Assembly: GCA_020080175.1 (NCBI GenBank)
Contig: JAGHQL010000077.1
Coordinates: 53,139 to 117,138 of the forward strand
Length of the DNA stretch: 64,000 bases
Direction: 5' to 3'
Origin: Glutinoglossum americanum
Taxonomy: Eukaryota > Ascomycota > Geoglossomycetes > Geoglossales > Geoglossaceae
In this document: positions 36,155 to 47,100 of the stretch, piece by piece
Position numbering within the stretch: position 1 is the stretch's first letter
Layout of the letters: each line of letters opens with the position of its first letter
Made by a program: the position numbers and the translations under genes
The notes under the pieces: generated by a model
The model's database searches: none
Told to the model about the DNA's origin: nothing
The model's input: only the letters and a program-made list of their open reading frames with translations

Positions 36155-38718
36155 CTAGGTACTTCTTCTTGTTTGGAGGAAAGGACCCCGACCAGGCAAA
36201 AAAGAAAAGAGAAGGCTTTGCGAATCGTAGAAGGCTTAGCCAAACTTGGTTGTGTGTGCATAACCAGCTCAGATACCTGACCAAAAGTTAGGTAGCATAG
36301 GGAAAGCATTGTTGCCCAAATCGGATCCCTCACATTCGGGGACGTGCGGTGTCAGGCTACATTCAAACGATTGGGTTGGGTCGGTGTTCGTGTGGTTGTT
36401 TGAGGGCAGCAAAACTATTATCAAACACACCAAGGGAGGAGGGAAGTAAAACTCTCTTGCTGTGTAGTTTTTCTTGTCTTACGGGATGGATACACGCGCA
36501 CTCTAATACTCCAGAGGATCCTGTGCGTTGCACAATGCTCGGTGCGTAGCTTTATACCCTTCCTGACTAACTTCTGGCGCCCTCCCAGAGCCATGGGCTG
36601 GCTCCTCTCGCTACAATACCTACGGGGTGGTAAGTGTGTCGTACGTCACGTCGCGGCTGGTTTAGAATAATATCATTGCATAACTGGCCTCCGGGATCGA
36701 TAGGTTTAATCGGAGGCACGAAAGCAAGTTTGTGCTGCGATCGACTTTTCCCTTCCCCATCGGTTCGCAAGTGTGTTCTCTGTGTGGGGGTGCACAGCAT
36801 GAACCAGTTTGCTGGTTGTTAATCTTGCATACGATTTTGCTTTTACCCGACGGTTTGGGTGGGCCAAACCATGGCAAATGAACATTCCAGCGTTATTCCA
36901 CCGGCCCTTGGCCCGCCCGGGATGCACCGCCTAATTTTGCCAGCTCGCAAGTCCCCATCGAATGACGGCCACTAACTGAGGCCCCGATCCCTCGTTTTTT
37001 TTGTTACGAGGGAAATGGCCCACGTCGCTTGTTTTCTTCTGCGTCATCGCCGCCCCTTTGCTGTCCTTTGCTTCTGTTGCCCTGGAATGGAGAACGGGAG
37101 GGGTCGTTGTTGGTCTTCTCGTCTATCGATGGACCGATCTGTGCCTGACTTTTTGATTGCATCTTGCACGCCTCACTTCCTGTTACCTGGCGGCCTGCTT
37201 GCTTGAAAGGCCAGCTCCCTACAAAAAACGAAAAGGAAACTCGAAAGGAAAGTAAAGGGTCATGTCAACATGCGACTGGCCGCGCCATGGCAAAAGCAAA
37301 AAAGAAAAAAAAGAAAAGAAGAGCTGGGTAGGGCGATCCGAATCTGTTGGCTTCCCTTCTCCCAATCCCAAAACGAGCCGCGCGCAAATCAAGGAAAAGA
37401 ACAGCGGCGACTGGAGACACCAAGCCCACGCATCAAAGTTCTAAAGGGAACGCGGCGTCTCGGCACTACCCACCCAATACCGGCTGGCCGGAAGGGGATC
37501 CAGTAACTCTAACTGACACCATCCCGACTAGTTTCACAATGGCATCGGGCGACGGCTGGAATGGGGTGGGCCGTTGACTTTGACTATTGCGTGGCAAAAA
37601 GCAAGGGCGAGGCGCAGAGCACACACCCAGCTGCTGTTGTCCACTAGTCCCAATTCCCCGTACCTGACTTGCACACTACGTTGAGCATTGTAAATCACAT
37701 CTATATTGCACTGTGATACGGAGAAGAGTCCGAAGTAGAGCTGAGCTGTTTTTTCTGCTCTAAGCTCTTGAGGTTGAGCAGAATGGAACGCCAATTGAGG
37801 AGTGGGCCTTCTGATCTTGCCTGGGCTGGAGTGATAAAGTTGCTGCTGGTATCTCCAGAAATCGAGAATGGTAGAATAGTTTCTGCGTCCCGCTCGCCCT
37901 GTATTGTTTAGCTTAGCTTGCCTCCGCCTCTTTTTGCAGCCTTCCCTTAAAAGTGAGAGAAAGAGAAACAGTAACGCACACGACACCTGCCAAGCTAGGC
38001 CCAACCCGGGGGAAATGCGGACCAGGGGGGTTTGGCGTGTATAAGGTCCTTCGACCTTCACACATTCATTTCCCAGCGGACGCGGGCGTGTCAAACTTCG
38101 ATTGCTGCCAGCAACCTGCAGCCCGACAGGAAAGAAGAAAATATGGAGAAAAACAAAGGAAAGGGTGAACCGGAGTGGGATGTAACCGTCTACGTAAGTT
38201 AGGGTTTCGTCTTCTGTCAGGTCCCAGGTTTCGGAGGCACGTTTGCTGGGCGGGCTGGGTGTATATGTGTCTACCCATCACAGTCCCGGGACGGGGATCC
38301 TATCTAATTTTAACCTCCTTTGCGATTGCCCCAAACAGAAATTTCTTATTCTTTGGCTCTCAACTTAATTGCCTGTTTGGGATAGGTGCGCGTCGAGACT
38401 CCGGCTTGAAATGTGTCCGGGAAGGGGAGAGTAATAGCGACACTCCGGATGGGTGCGGTTCCTAACGGCTTTTATAAAGCTGAAGGACTTCCCACACACA
38501 TGCACACGGACACCCACGCAGCAACTCACGACCCACTTCACGCTGCCAAAGACACGATACGCGCTGATCCGCTATATATCGTTCTCTGGTGACCGTTTTC
38601 TCCTCGGAATTATTCTCTGTCAGCCTCAGATAACTCATTTCGACCGAGAACGGGTACTTCCACCGCAAAACGCCACCGCATTTTAAATCTCACCCTAACC
38701 AACGCCACAGCACCACCA

Positions 38719-38726
38719 TATAAAAA
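38719..38726 (+). promoter_or_regulatory. Putative TATA box of the small Cys-rich gene
   Basis: A TATAAAAA sequence lies 448 nt upstream of the ATG at 39167. It is followed by a CT-rich stretch (38757-38775), as in many fungal promoters. If used, the leader would be about 400 nt. This is inference from sequence alone. Confidence 0.45.
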
Positions 38727-39166
38727 GCTTTACTTGGTGCCGGCGGAGACCAGAGGGCTCTCTCACCTCTCACGCATACGACACATTAACACACTTCGTT
38801 ATCCACCAGAAAGGAAAGACAAAAACAGGGGAAAACAAACCTAGACGACTACACAGTTCGCAAACACAAACAACGCATACATCCTCTGTCCATCCCACGA
38901 GGCCGAAAACTACCCCTCGGCCTAAAATATTAAAAGGTAACAAATCCCTTCCGTCTATTCGCCCAAGGTGTACTCAATTCCTTCCAAATCCCCACAACCA
39001 ATAAAGCAAGTATCGAGTTGATATCCCCCTTCACAGAAATGTATACGCTAACACACATGGGCACCACTATAGACGAGGGAGAGAATTGAGAGACCGGAGA
39101 GAAGGCAGGGAGGGTGAAAGAAAAAAACCAAAGCAAAAGAGGGAAAGAGGAAGAGGAGAACGAGAA

Positions 39167-39331
39167 ATGGCGATCCCGGGCTATTGCCATCACTCGTTCA
39201 AGCTCATCAAAAGTGAAACGACGCTGCTACTTTGGAACTGTGGCATGTGTCACTCGGGCCCTCACTGGTTCATCTTCGAATGCAAGTTCTGCAAGCTCAA
39301 GACCTGCCGTCCTTGCACCTACAATGCCTGA
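39167..39331 (+). CDS. 54-residue Cys-rich protein with three CxxC knuckles
   Basis: A small intact frame of 54 residues. Cysteines fall at 7, 25, 28, 39, 42, 47 and 50 with His at 8, 9, 29 and 33. The pattern is CGMC-x10-CKFC-x4-CRPC with a conserved-looking SGPHWFIFEC core, typical of a zinc-binding treble-clef or DC1-like fold. About 40 of 54 codons end in G or C, all four Phe are TTC and four of five Lys are AAG, as in well-expressed fungal genes. The surrounding kilobases show no such bias. No signal peptide or membrane segment is present, so it is probably intracellular. The ATG follows about 100 nt of almost pure purine sequence. I do not know its function. It could also be an upstream frame of a longer transcript, but nothing larger follows. 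Confidence 0.7.
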   Translation: MAIPGYCHHSFKLIKSETTLLLWNCGMCHSGPHWFIFECKFCKLKTCRPCTYNA

Positions 39332-40575
39332 AGAAATGCTACCATCCTTTCACCCCTCGTCCATTTCGGTTTAGGTTTCGGGTGCGCCTTTTTTTTTTTT
39401 CTCTTAATCTGAGGTGTTTTCCCCGGGGCGGACAAAATTCGACTATCTTCCTATGATTACGTTTTTCCCGGATCTGATCGATGTTGGGAATAGGCGGTGC
39501 TGACAGATGCAGGGGTTGCTGGGAGGGAATTGTCATATGAAAACGGGTGGATTTGCCTTTTTACTTTCCTGCTCCGGGACCCTGGTACTTTGCTGAATGT
39601 TTCCGATCCGATGACAGTGTCATTCTTTTTTTTTGTGTTCCTCAATCATTCGGCAAGGGGAGGAAAGGAAGGGGGAAGGGATGGTTGTTTGGATGGGACG
39701 AAGGGTGTTGCAGTTGAGGCATTAGGTGGAGTTTGTCTCATCCGCCCCCGGGGAACCGTGGTATGAATGGATAACGGGGATCTGGACGCAAGGGCGACAG
39801 AAAGCAGTTCCAGCTGCTTAGCGATAGCAACAACGACCCTGTCTCGTCGGTTCTTGGCCTTGTCTTATTGCGCGGCTCTTTTCATTTCCTCTCTTTGCTG
39901 AGTCGGAGGTTGCCCTTTTTCATTTCCTGCTTCAAACTTTCTTTGACAAGGTCCGGAGGGTGTTATTTCCAAGATACAGGTGCTTCAGTTGGGAGGGGCT
40001 CTTGGGAGGTTTCGTTCTCCATCGCCAACCTACAGATTTCGGCAACTCAACTACAGACTTAGACTGGGGAAGGGCGGTACTCGTGTTTTGATTCTCTTGC
40101 GCCTGCGATAACGACTTCACGAAACGAACAAAGGATAAGGAGTAGATGGACTTTTTTTTTTTTTTTGCGTGTGAGGGAGGGGATTGGTTTATACAGCTTT
40201 TGTTCGCGAGAACATAAACAAAACCCAAAAAGATCCAGAGTCAAAAAATACTCGTTCCCTGGGCGTAAAAAAAAAATCAAAAAATATAAGCTCGACCGAA
40301 CAAGCTGCGTTGCCTCGCGTGCTTATTTTCCCACTTGGTGTAACGAGTGCCAGCGACTGTATCTGATGACCTAATCGATGAAGGATGTGTTGCTTGGGCT
40401 CTTGTCTGAGGAGCGCAGCCGAACCGAAGCCCTGGGCCGGCAATGACGTGGAAAGCTGGGATATGCGGGATGCGCCTTTTTTTTTTTTTTTCTTCTCTCC
40501 CCTTCCCGCCGTTTCGGGCAGAACATGCATACATGTCATGCCGTGCAAGCGCGCAAGAAAAGAAGGGCGCCAGGC

Positions 40576-40616
40576 GAGTAAGGTAAGGTGGAGTAAGGTA
40601 AGGTGGAGTAAGGTAG
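40576..40616. repeat. 15-bp tandem repeat, about 2.7 copies
   Basis: Copies of GAGTAAGGTAAGGTG begin at 40576, 40591 and 40606; the third is partial. Confidence 0.85.
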
Positions 40617-40911
40617 GAATAAGGTGTGAGGTGCAAGGTGGTACGGTAGTTGTCCTGGTTCCGGAGAAACGGGAATGGGAGGGGTTGAAGGGAGGGGAGA
40701 GAGAGGGAGCACAACTGGGATCCGTAGGCGGGTACGAATGTAAGTGAGACCACGTTGATCAAAGGTGGCTGTGTAAGTTTTTTTGGGTTCTGTCACGACC
40801 GTTCCATCTCCATTCCCTCTGGCATCCTTCGGGTCATCTTCTGGCGACGGGTGACGTGGAGAGTTCATATGCGACTGTCTCAATCTTCGGGTTTTGGGTA
40901 TATGTCTTGTT

Positions 40912-40936
40912 TCAAGTCAAGTCAAGTCAAGTTCAA
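40912..40936. repeat. (TCAAG)n pentanucleotide microsatellite
   Basis: Four perfect TCAAG units followed by an imperfect TTCAAG. Confidence 0.85.
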
Positions 40937-40952
40937 GGGGTGAGAGGTGGGA

Positions 40953-40981
40953 AGGGTAAGGGTAAGGGTAAGGGTAAGGGG
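40953..40981. repeat. (GGGTAA)n hexanucleotide repeat
   Basis: About 4.5 units of AGGGTA. The unit differs from the fungal telomere hexamer TTAGGG and is not a rotation or complement of it. Its G-runs could form a four-stranded structure. Confidence 0.85.
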
Positions 40982-41881
40982 CGAGGAAGGCCGGGGGAGA
41001 AATGTGATAGATAAGATAAGATTTGCCCTTCTTTTTGAAAAAAAAAAAAGTCAAGGGAGGAGAAAAAAGAAAAAGAGAAAACAATACGAGCGATGGTTAT
41101 TATTTATAGCGGTGATAATAACAAAGGGATCCTTCGGGCGATTTTTGAGTTATTATTCTAAATTATTCAGCAGGCGGTACGTGCATTCTTCGCTCATCCC
41201 TGGCCGGCTTGAACCTCACAGAAGCTTACTTGAACATTAATAATTTACCCGCCCGTTGATTTCCAACCCACCGAGGTGCTTCGATCTCCGAAACCGGGTA
41301 TTGCTGTCACCGAAGGGAGGAGCGGCAGACACAGAGAGAGGCAGGGAGAGGGAGGCGATGGGAGAAGGCGATTTTGCGGGGGAATTGGACCGAGCCGAGG
41401 ATTATAGCATGATATTGCCGTTATCGCTATGGGTCGTCGTTATTACATACGGAGAGCTCCGCACGTATACAAATCACACAATCCTCCACGCCCCGTCGAG
41501 AATCCCCAAAAAGAAAAATCGGGACACTCAGGAATCCCATTCGGATTTGTCCGTCTTCGACAGCCAGCCGGGATCCCGCTCCCCATTCCTGCCCTCGTCC
41601 TCCCATCCTTCCCTGCGGACCGACCGACTGGGGAGAGAGGCCCAGGACACGGGGAAAGAAAGAGAGAAGAGAAAAAAAAAGAAAAAAAAAGAGGAAGGGA
41701 GGACAACATTCTCACGGGCAAATAGGGAAATAGGGAGGGCAACGAGCAACTCCACTCCACCACCGCCAACTCTGCAACGGAGCATGTAATCGTCGGTCAG
41801 CAGCAGCAAGCCACAAAGCGGGCCTTCCAACCGGCCCTCGTATTTCGGCAGCCCTAACCAAAGGGGTACGCATAACTCCGC

Positions 41882-41910
41882 GAGAGGCTGGAGAGGCTGG
41901 AGAGGCTGGA
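41882..41910. repeat. 10-bp tandem repeat, about 3 copies
   Basis: Three near-perfect copies of GAGAGGCTGG. Confidence 0.8.
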
Positions 41911-42769
41911 CCCGAGTGTTCGTAGCGGCGTAGCCGGGGGGGAGATTCGGGAGATTGATTCATCCTCACCCAACCCTCCCTTATCGCCATCCCCGAGAAC
42001 GTTCGAGAACAAAAAAACGCCCAGAAGCAACTCAAACACCACCCCAGGAAAAAGGGGCCCACACCCACGTAACCGTGCCAACCCTCCATCTCCATTCCAA
42101 ATTCCAATTCCAATTCCAAATTCCAAACGCATGCCTATTCCACCGCCCCGCATAATCTACGAGGGTTTTCTCCCAAGCACACCGGCGCTTCCGATCCTTT
42201 TTAGCTCTTTGAACTCTAATCTGCGCGGAGGAATAACATCCTTACCCCGGGCCTCTTTTCTTTCTCCATGGGGCAATAGAGCCGTGGTTGTTTTGTGTTT
42301 TGGCAAAGCGAAAGAAAACAAAAAGGGTATTCGTGTGCGGTGCAGACGCAGGCGGGAAGCGAAAGGGAGGAAGAGGGTTTTTCTGGAGAATCCCTGGGAA
42401 CCCTGGTTTTTCCGTTCCAGCGGGAGGGCCCGGAGGGGGGTCCTTGATGGTTCGGTTTGACGGGTTTTTTCTTCTTCTTTCTGGCGTTTCTTTTTTTTTC
42501 TCCTCCTTATCGGATCGGTTGCTTGTGATGGGGATTTCTCTGGTTCGAGGGAACTTCTCGACTAACTATCCCCGCGGAAGGTGGGATGGAAAAATGCCAA
42601 AAAAGAATAATAATAATAATGATAAAAAGACCATATACACCAAAAAAAAACCGAAAAGACTCAAAAACCTAAAAAAATTAAACAAAAAAATCCCTCCATC
42701 CCTCTCTGCCGACATGTCATATTTCCTCCTCCCTCTCCCTGAAACAGCACTCCCTCACGACACCCTCAC

Positions 42770-42830
42770 AGTTTTTTTTTTTTTTTTTTAAAAAAAAAAA
42801 CCCCCCAAAACCCCCCCCTCCCCCTTCACC
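42770..42830. repeat. T-run / A-run / C-run junction
   Basis: A run of about 20 T passes directly into about 10 A and then into several C-runs separated by AAAA. Very similar junctions occur near 61715-61765 and, shorter, at 43730 and 62115. Confidence 0.8.
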
Positions 42831-43247
42831 CTGGCGACACCGGCCCAACCCACCTCCCCGAACCCGGGGATAGAACTACCCGAAAGAGAACGCGCGAAAA
42901 AAAAATCCCCAAAAAAAAAAAACCAAATCACACACACACGTCAAAAAAAAAGTGAGATATATGACGACGTCCGGGGCACTCTATCGCAAACGCAGGGCTG
43001 GCCCCAGACGGCGGGAAGGGGTGGAGAAGGGGATGAAAGAAAAAAAAAAAAAAAAAAAAACACCCGAGCGGGCCCCCTACCTCCCAGGAGAGAGGCACGA
43101 GCGCCAGACGTGCGTACGTACGTACGTTTGCCCCCCCCCTCGGTACTCTCTTTTCCCTCCCCCCCTCCTTCAAAAAAAAAAAAAATAAACCAAAAAACAA
43201 AAACAAAAAACCAAAAACACCAGACGCTGTTATTTCTATTCTACCCA

Positions 43248-43292
43248 TTCTTATTCTTATTCTTATTTTTATTTATTCTTATTCTTATTTTT
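43248..43292. repeat. (TTATTC)n hexanucleotide tract
   Basis: Imperfect tandem TTATTC/TTATTT units over about 45 bp. Confidence 0.8.
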
Positions 43293-44131
43293 CGCAGGAT
43301 ATGTACACACACAATACAATACACGTACGTATCGATCGAGGCGGGGGGTTAAAAACAAAAAAAACAAAAAAAAAAAAAAAAAATAAAAAAACCCCAACAA
43401 CAACAACAACAACAACAATATCCGAAAATTGGGGGGGGGGGAATTGGGGATTGGGGATTGGGGATTTGGGGGGGTTAGGCGGCGGGAGGAGTCGGTCGGT
43501 TGGTCGGTAGCGGGAGGGAAGGGGAAGGGGGACGGGTCGGATCGGCGCGTCATGTATGGTGTATGGTGTGGGTGTGGTGGGGTCTTTGGAAAAAAAAAAA
43601 AAAGGTTTTGTTTTTATTTTAATTTGTTAAATTTTAAAAATTTTTTAAAATTTCCATGTCCCGGTTTTATGTCTTGTCCCGGGGGATTCCGGAAATCTGC
43701 CCCATTTTTATTCAAGAAAAAAAAAACAATTTTTTTTTTTTTTTAAAATAGGGTGCTTTTTGAAGGTTTTGGAAAAGCCTGTGAGGATATGATGAATATT
43801 CCCGGCTTTATTTAGGTGGTAGATATGTGTGGTGGGTGTGGCTCTTTTGAAAGCGATAGAGAGAGAGAAAGAGAAAGTGAAAGTGGGGGAAACCTTTGTT
43901 TTGTCTCTTGAGAATTGGACGCTACGTTGTTTTTATATCTTGATCGCGAGGAAGAAAAGCAAAAAAAGGGTATAGGGACGACGTGGCGTGATAATGGAAT
44001 GAATGGGTCCCTATGGCCTTGTCTTCCGGGTGTTCGAGGAGTATCGAGAGGGTGTTCCCCATCCACCCACCTCAGCCATGGTGACATGTAGCCTGTAACC
44101 TGTAACCTGCCCCTCTATCGAAGAAATATCT

Positions 44132-47100
44132 CTACTCATTCCGGATTCGGTTTTGTGACTCCTCCTGCGCCGTTTTCTCTGACAGATTGACCGCCAAGAA
44201 GCTCTTTGGTAGTTTGACCCTACCACCAGAAAGTCATCAGCCAACTTGAAAACGGGATGGAGCATATATATATATATCCATGGGCAAATGTGGAAAGTAA
44301 ATGTAAGAAACAAACGCCACCACTCACCGCTGGAAGTTATCCCTCAGCGTTTCGATAACCTCTTTCCAATCTAGGTGTGGCGTTAAACTCCTCCTCGGGG
44401 CGCAGCCGATGCAATGCTTCGAGTCCAACTGCAGGTCTAACGGATCGAACGTGTGACACCCCGGAGAGATCGAGATCCGGATGCTGTAGGCAAATGTATT
44501 CGGTTCCTCCGGCCCAGCGTCAGCGGGGGTTTTGTTCTCGGATTCGTAGAGCTCAAAGCAGATCTGAGACAGATAGTCGAGCTCGGGGATGGCGGAGCGC
44601 TCAATCTTGGTCTGAATACCGCCCTCGACGATACAGTTTAGGAGAGTGTAGATGTGTGATTCTTTTGTAAAGTAGACGAAGGATTTGGCGTTGTCGGAAG
44701 CTTGGACGTATTCGAGATCCTTCACGATTTCTTTCAGGAGCGGGAGGGATGTCAGCAAGCCGATCTCGAGCTTTTCGTCGTTGGTGATGCCGTATTCTTG
44801 CGGTCCGACGAAATCGAATAGCACCTTGGCCAACTTGTACAGCTCACGAAGCTTCTCCAACCGGATATCCATCTTAGCTTTGGCGTGAACGCTGCCTGTG
44901 AATAGGTTGAAGTAAGACTGCTGAGTTTTTAGGTGGGCGCTCGGTCGTCGTGTCGTCGACGGGACGCGGTTCGATAGTCTTCCGAAACGTCCCTTCTGGC
45001 CGTCGGCACTTGTGGCTTTTGCGGAGTTTTCGGGTTTCCCTGGGTTCTCGGACCTGACGTCGGCCGGTGGGTGCGGCTTGGAGTCCTCCTTCCTCGTATC
45101 CGGTTGGGATGTGGGGGCTATGCCCTTATCCGTCCCGGTGGTAGCGGAACACGCATCTTCGTCGAGCACGGTGGAATCCGGCGTGAAGATAGTCTCTAGG
45201 AATTGGCGATTGTGGAGCGCGTCGTATTTCATGGTGTCGTACAGTTCAGAGATTTTGCTAGGGTCGACTTTGTCAGTGTCACAAAACTCGACAAAGAGCT
45301 TCTCCCAGCGCTCCCGGAAGAGCTCAGCATCTTCTCCACAACACCAACGAGCTTGGATCGAAGAGACGGCCTGCGCTTGAGCGATGACAGACAAAGATGG
45401 AGGAGCAGCTGGCGATTGGTTGCGTGGATTAGCTATAGCAGCTAGTGAAGACGTCGCCACACCACCAAACAGGCGGGTGTAGTTGTGACGCATTACTCGC
45501 CGATGAAACTTCATGAGTTCAACCACGTTACCGAGGACGACTGATGGCTCCGGCGTGCCCTTGGGCCAAGCGAATTGAGGTGCAGCCTCCATGCCTTCTC
45601 GCAAAAGGGACTTGAGTTTCTTCTTGACACGGTCCATTTCGTCCTTGGCAGCGTTAGAGTCGTCGAGGAGATCTTTTCGAACCACCAGAAAATCGTCTGG
45701 GATATCGGTTCGGTTCGTAAACGATGTAGCCCATATCTGGGCTGCTTAGAGTCTTAGCACGACGGCTGGGGGGAAGTTCGGGCAAGGGAATTGATAGGGA
45801 CTCACCGCTGGTACTGACCCTCCGCTCTGAGCTTGTGTAGATGGATACATCGTCGAGAACGCTCCGGTTCATCAAGAGCATGTCGTTTCTCATGTTCTCT
45901 CCAAGGTCCTGGCTCTGGTATCTAGCGGAGTGAGTCGGTTCGCCTCCCCATTTGATGATGAGTTGCAATTTGTCTAGTATCAAGTTGTTCTCAGCTGCGG
46001 CTATGCGCGAAAGCGTGACTCCAGTGAGAGAATCGCTCCTTGTGGGTGGCCGTGAAATGCTGAGAAGACCCTCTCCTTCTGAACTTCGTATCGGTGGAGA
46101 CGCCATGGCGGCCGAGCTTGTCACTACCTCTGCAGGGGGCCCCTCTGCGGACTCCCCTTCTGCTGGTTCTGGTATGAAACCCATGGCCATTTCATCTGGC
46201 TTTCTCTTCCGGAATAGTGGTTTAATCTGCACTTTTGTTCCTGGCCAACCTCCCTTTCGCGCGAGAGAAGTTCTCAACAGCTTGAGCTTCGATAGGTCTT
46301 CGATCCCCTCCTTTAGAGCCACCTTCACTGCCTCCATGACGCTGTCTAGCGCGGTTTCCCCAACCAATAGTACCTCTTCTTGATGTCCCTTTAAGAGGTC
46401 GATGAACGGCTTAGTGTGGAACGTAAATTTGAATTTCTGCTTTGGGGTGCGGTCGGCGTGCCTAATTACCGCGACCATCCCCTTCAGCTTCCAAGAGTGC
46501 TTGGGTTCTGGTGGCGGTGGAACACTAGCAGCTGTCTCATCTATATTTGGAGACGGATTTGAGCTTCTTGGCGTATCCGCTGTGGGAGTAGACGAAGGTG
46601 ATGGGCGTAGATTCGCATCGGAACTCGTAGAGGCCGCGGGTCCTCGGGGAGCGGAAGTACGACCAAAACTTGGCGGGGAGCTTATTGGTGCAGTGGAGGT
46701 CAAAAGATCTGGTAATGTCCCATCCCCTATTTGACCATGACCAGCGCCGGAGTTGTGGTGATGGTGGCGGTAGTTTGAAAGCCTTGTAATGCTGGGAGAC
46801 CTACCCAGTAGTGTCTGCAGCGCTGACCTATGGCCCCCAGTGCTCTTCCAGCTCTGTCGACCGTTGGAGCCAATTTCCATTTCGGCGCTGGTTTCAACGA
46901 CAGGCGGCATGACCGCCTTTCCCTCTCTCCGCTCTTTCTCTTGTATAAACATCTTCCGCAGGATATTTGCACACTTGTCGTAGTATTCGTTGTTATCCTT
47001 GACGAAGCTCCAGCCGTTGACATCGATAACATAGCTCTTGCCATCAACTCGAAGGAGATCAAATCCACACACTCTCTGGCCAAATGCTTCTGCGATCCGG

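Larger units (their letters stand above)
33741..39166. other. Gene-poor region upstream of the small Cys-rich gene
   Basis: In 5.4 kb I accept no coding region. Open frames are short, often cross homopolymers and lack family motifs or codon bias. The stretch contains long T, A and G runs (34690-35350), a GT-rich run (about 35278-35300), a 12-bp minisatellite (36097-36154), a TATA-like box at 38719 and a long purine-rich block before the next ATG. It probably holds a long promoter and leader, or non-coding transcripts. Confidence 0.5.
39332..44131. other. Gene-poor, repeat-rich region downstream of the small gene
   Basis: About 4.8 kb between the small Cys-rich frame and the vip1 stop. I find no supported gene. 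It is dominated by homopolymers and short tandem repeats: (TCAAG)n at 40912, a 15-bp repeat at 40576, (GGGTAA)n at 40954, a 10-bp repeat at 41882, (TTATTC)n at 43248, (CAA)n near 43395 and long A/T/C/G runs from 42480 to 43750. Open frames there are rich in Lys, Phe, Pro or Gly because they read these runs. Confidence 0.55.

Noticed and set aside
40953-40981. Interstitial telomere repeat
   Set aside because: The unit is GGGTAA, which is neither TTAGGG nor its complement or rotation.
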